The notes below the pieces were generated by a model that saw nothing but the letters and a program-made list of their open reading frames with translations, did not search any database and was not told the DNA's origin. From contig NZ_CP060724.1 of assembly GCF_014397255.1 (NCBI RefSeq), positions 1,302,001 to 1,366,000 on the forward strand: a DNA stretch of 64,000 nucleotides, given 5' to 3'. Within the stretch, counting starts at the first letter, position 1. Each line of letters starts with the position of its first letter. Shown piece after piece: positions 63,433-64,000 of this stretch. The position numbers were made by a program, and so were the translations under genes. This DNA comes from Weissella diestrammenae (GTDB taxonomy: Bacteria > Bacillota > Bacilli > Lactobacillales > Lactobacillaceae).

Positions 63433-63891
63433 ATGTTTCATATTGAACCAACACCGCTATCGCTTTGGATTTGGATTTTTATTATTGCTGTACCCATTAT
63501 TGTGGGATTGATTGGATATTTTGTTTATTTCAGTGGTAGTGAGTTAGCAAAAAAAATCGGACTAGTTATTTTGGCTATTGGGGTACTTGGATTTATTACT
63601 GCGGTTGGATTGGGTATCAGTTCAAAGTATTATAATTACACTCATTCAGCACAATACAACAAAGACAAGAAAGCCAAAGAAATTGAATATGCGCATAAGC
63701 AAATTAGGCGCATTGATATTCAAAATTATAAGGGTGAAACGACTTACACTTATACAGGTAACTTTGGATTCGATCATAAGGGACGAAATCTTACGCTCGT
63801 TGATAATGACACAGCAAATAAAATTACGTTATACATTGGTGATAATGATACGGCCATTATTACTGACTTAAAAACAAAGGGGAATAAATAA
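63433..63891 (+). CDS. Prophage membrane protein
   Basis: A 152-residue protein with two helices (WIWIFIIAVPIIVGLIGYFV and LVILAIGVLGFITAVGLGI) and a soluble basic C-terminal domain with IRRIDIQNYKGETTYTYTG. AGAGG lies upstream of the ATG. The stop overlaps the next start. Function unknown. Confidence 0.6.
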   Translation: MFHIEPTPLSLWIWIFIIAVPIIVGLIGYFVYFSGSELAKKIGLVILAIGVLGFITAVGLGISSKYYNYTHSAQYNKDKKAKEIEYAHKQIRRIDIQNYKGETTYTYTGNFGFDHKGRNLTLVDNDTANKITLYIGDNDTAIITDLKTKGNK

Positions 63892-64000
63892 TGTTCGGAA
63901 AAACTAAGTTTGTAGGGACGGTATCTGCGAAACCGATTCGTCCGTTTCCTTATCCTCATGTTCAAAGACAAGTCGCAATATTTGATTTATATAACGTGGT
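63891..64000 (+). CDS. Start of a prophage gene, cut by the window edge
   Basis: ATG in the TAATG overlap with the previous stop, with AAAGGGG upstream. The 36 visible residues (basic, with KPIRPFPYPH) continue past the window. Family unknown. Confidence 0.5.
   Translation, partial: MFGKTKFVGTVSAKPIRPFPYPHVQRQVAIFDLYNV

Overview
The window looks like a chromosomal segment of a low-GC lactic acid bacterium of the Leuconostoc/Weissella group. Support for this comes from the complete mevalonate-pathway cluster (mvaK1-mvaD-mvaK2-fni), the EbsA-RluD-PyrR neighbourhood, a DUF5590 (YpmB-like)-AsnS pair, CcpA-type cre sites, AT-rich intergenic DNA and strong AGGAGG ribosome sites. The species cannot be fixed from the sequence alone.

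Layout. (1) 1-6660 is an accessory island: the end of a type III restriction-modification locus, a GNAT acetyltransferase, a Fic/Doc-like protein with a small partner ORF, and two tandem copies of an unrecognised three-ORF small-protein cassette, with short sequences duplicated between the units. (2) 6700-10720 holds small membrane proteins, a nonsense-interrupted DUF2255 gene and a VOC protein. (3) 10732-18953 is a beta-glucoside locus: a divergent AraC regulator, two PTS EIIC genes, a MupG-like gene and two GH1 6-phospho-beta-glucosidases, with three cre sites and no EIIA or EIIB. (4) 19000-26665 carries nagB with a NagR-like operator, a HAD phosphatase, a CPBP protease, an IspD-like/epimerase pair, a DUF2130 protein and tRNA-Leu(CAG). 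(5) 26970-30072 is a cre-controlled GPH transporter plus GH43 beta-xylosidase. (6) 30200-34300 holds a TauE exporter, a frameshifted esterase, a strong candidate CcpA-controlled small RNA, an AlkD-like protein and an RNase H. (7) 34379-51745 is core genome: ebsA, rluD, pyrR, a carA/carB pair with degraded catalytic motifs, prsA, yitT, the mevalonate cluster, dinG and asnS. (8) 51746-64000 is the left part of a temperate prophage inserted just past the asnS terminator: integrase, repressor with ImmA-like protease, three matching operators, antirepressor, ERF/HNH/SSB recombination genes, a replication protein with internal iterons, and two DNA methyltransferases. It runs off the right edge before packaging and structural genes.

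Two themes cut across regions. Carbon control: five cre-like sites lie in front of the beta-glucoside and xyloside genes and over the start of the candidate sRNA. Sequence quality or decay: four otherwise well-conserved genes (esterase, prsA, phage repressor, antirepressor) are each broken by the apparent loss of one G or C in a short G/C run, which is more typical of homopolymer miscalls than of four independent mutations.

The most unusual biology is the carA/carB-like pair beside pyrR. Both ORFs are long and open but lack the residues needed for glutamine hydrolysis and carbamoyl-phosphate synthesis. Next come the cre-overlapped small RNA and the duplicated small-protein cassettes.
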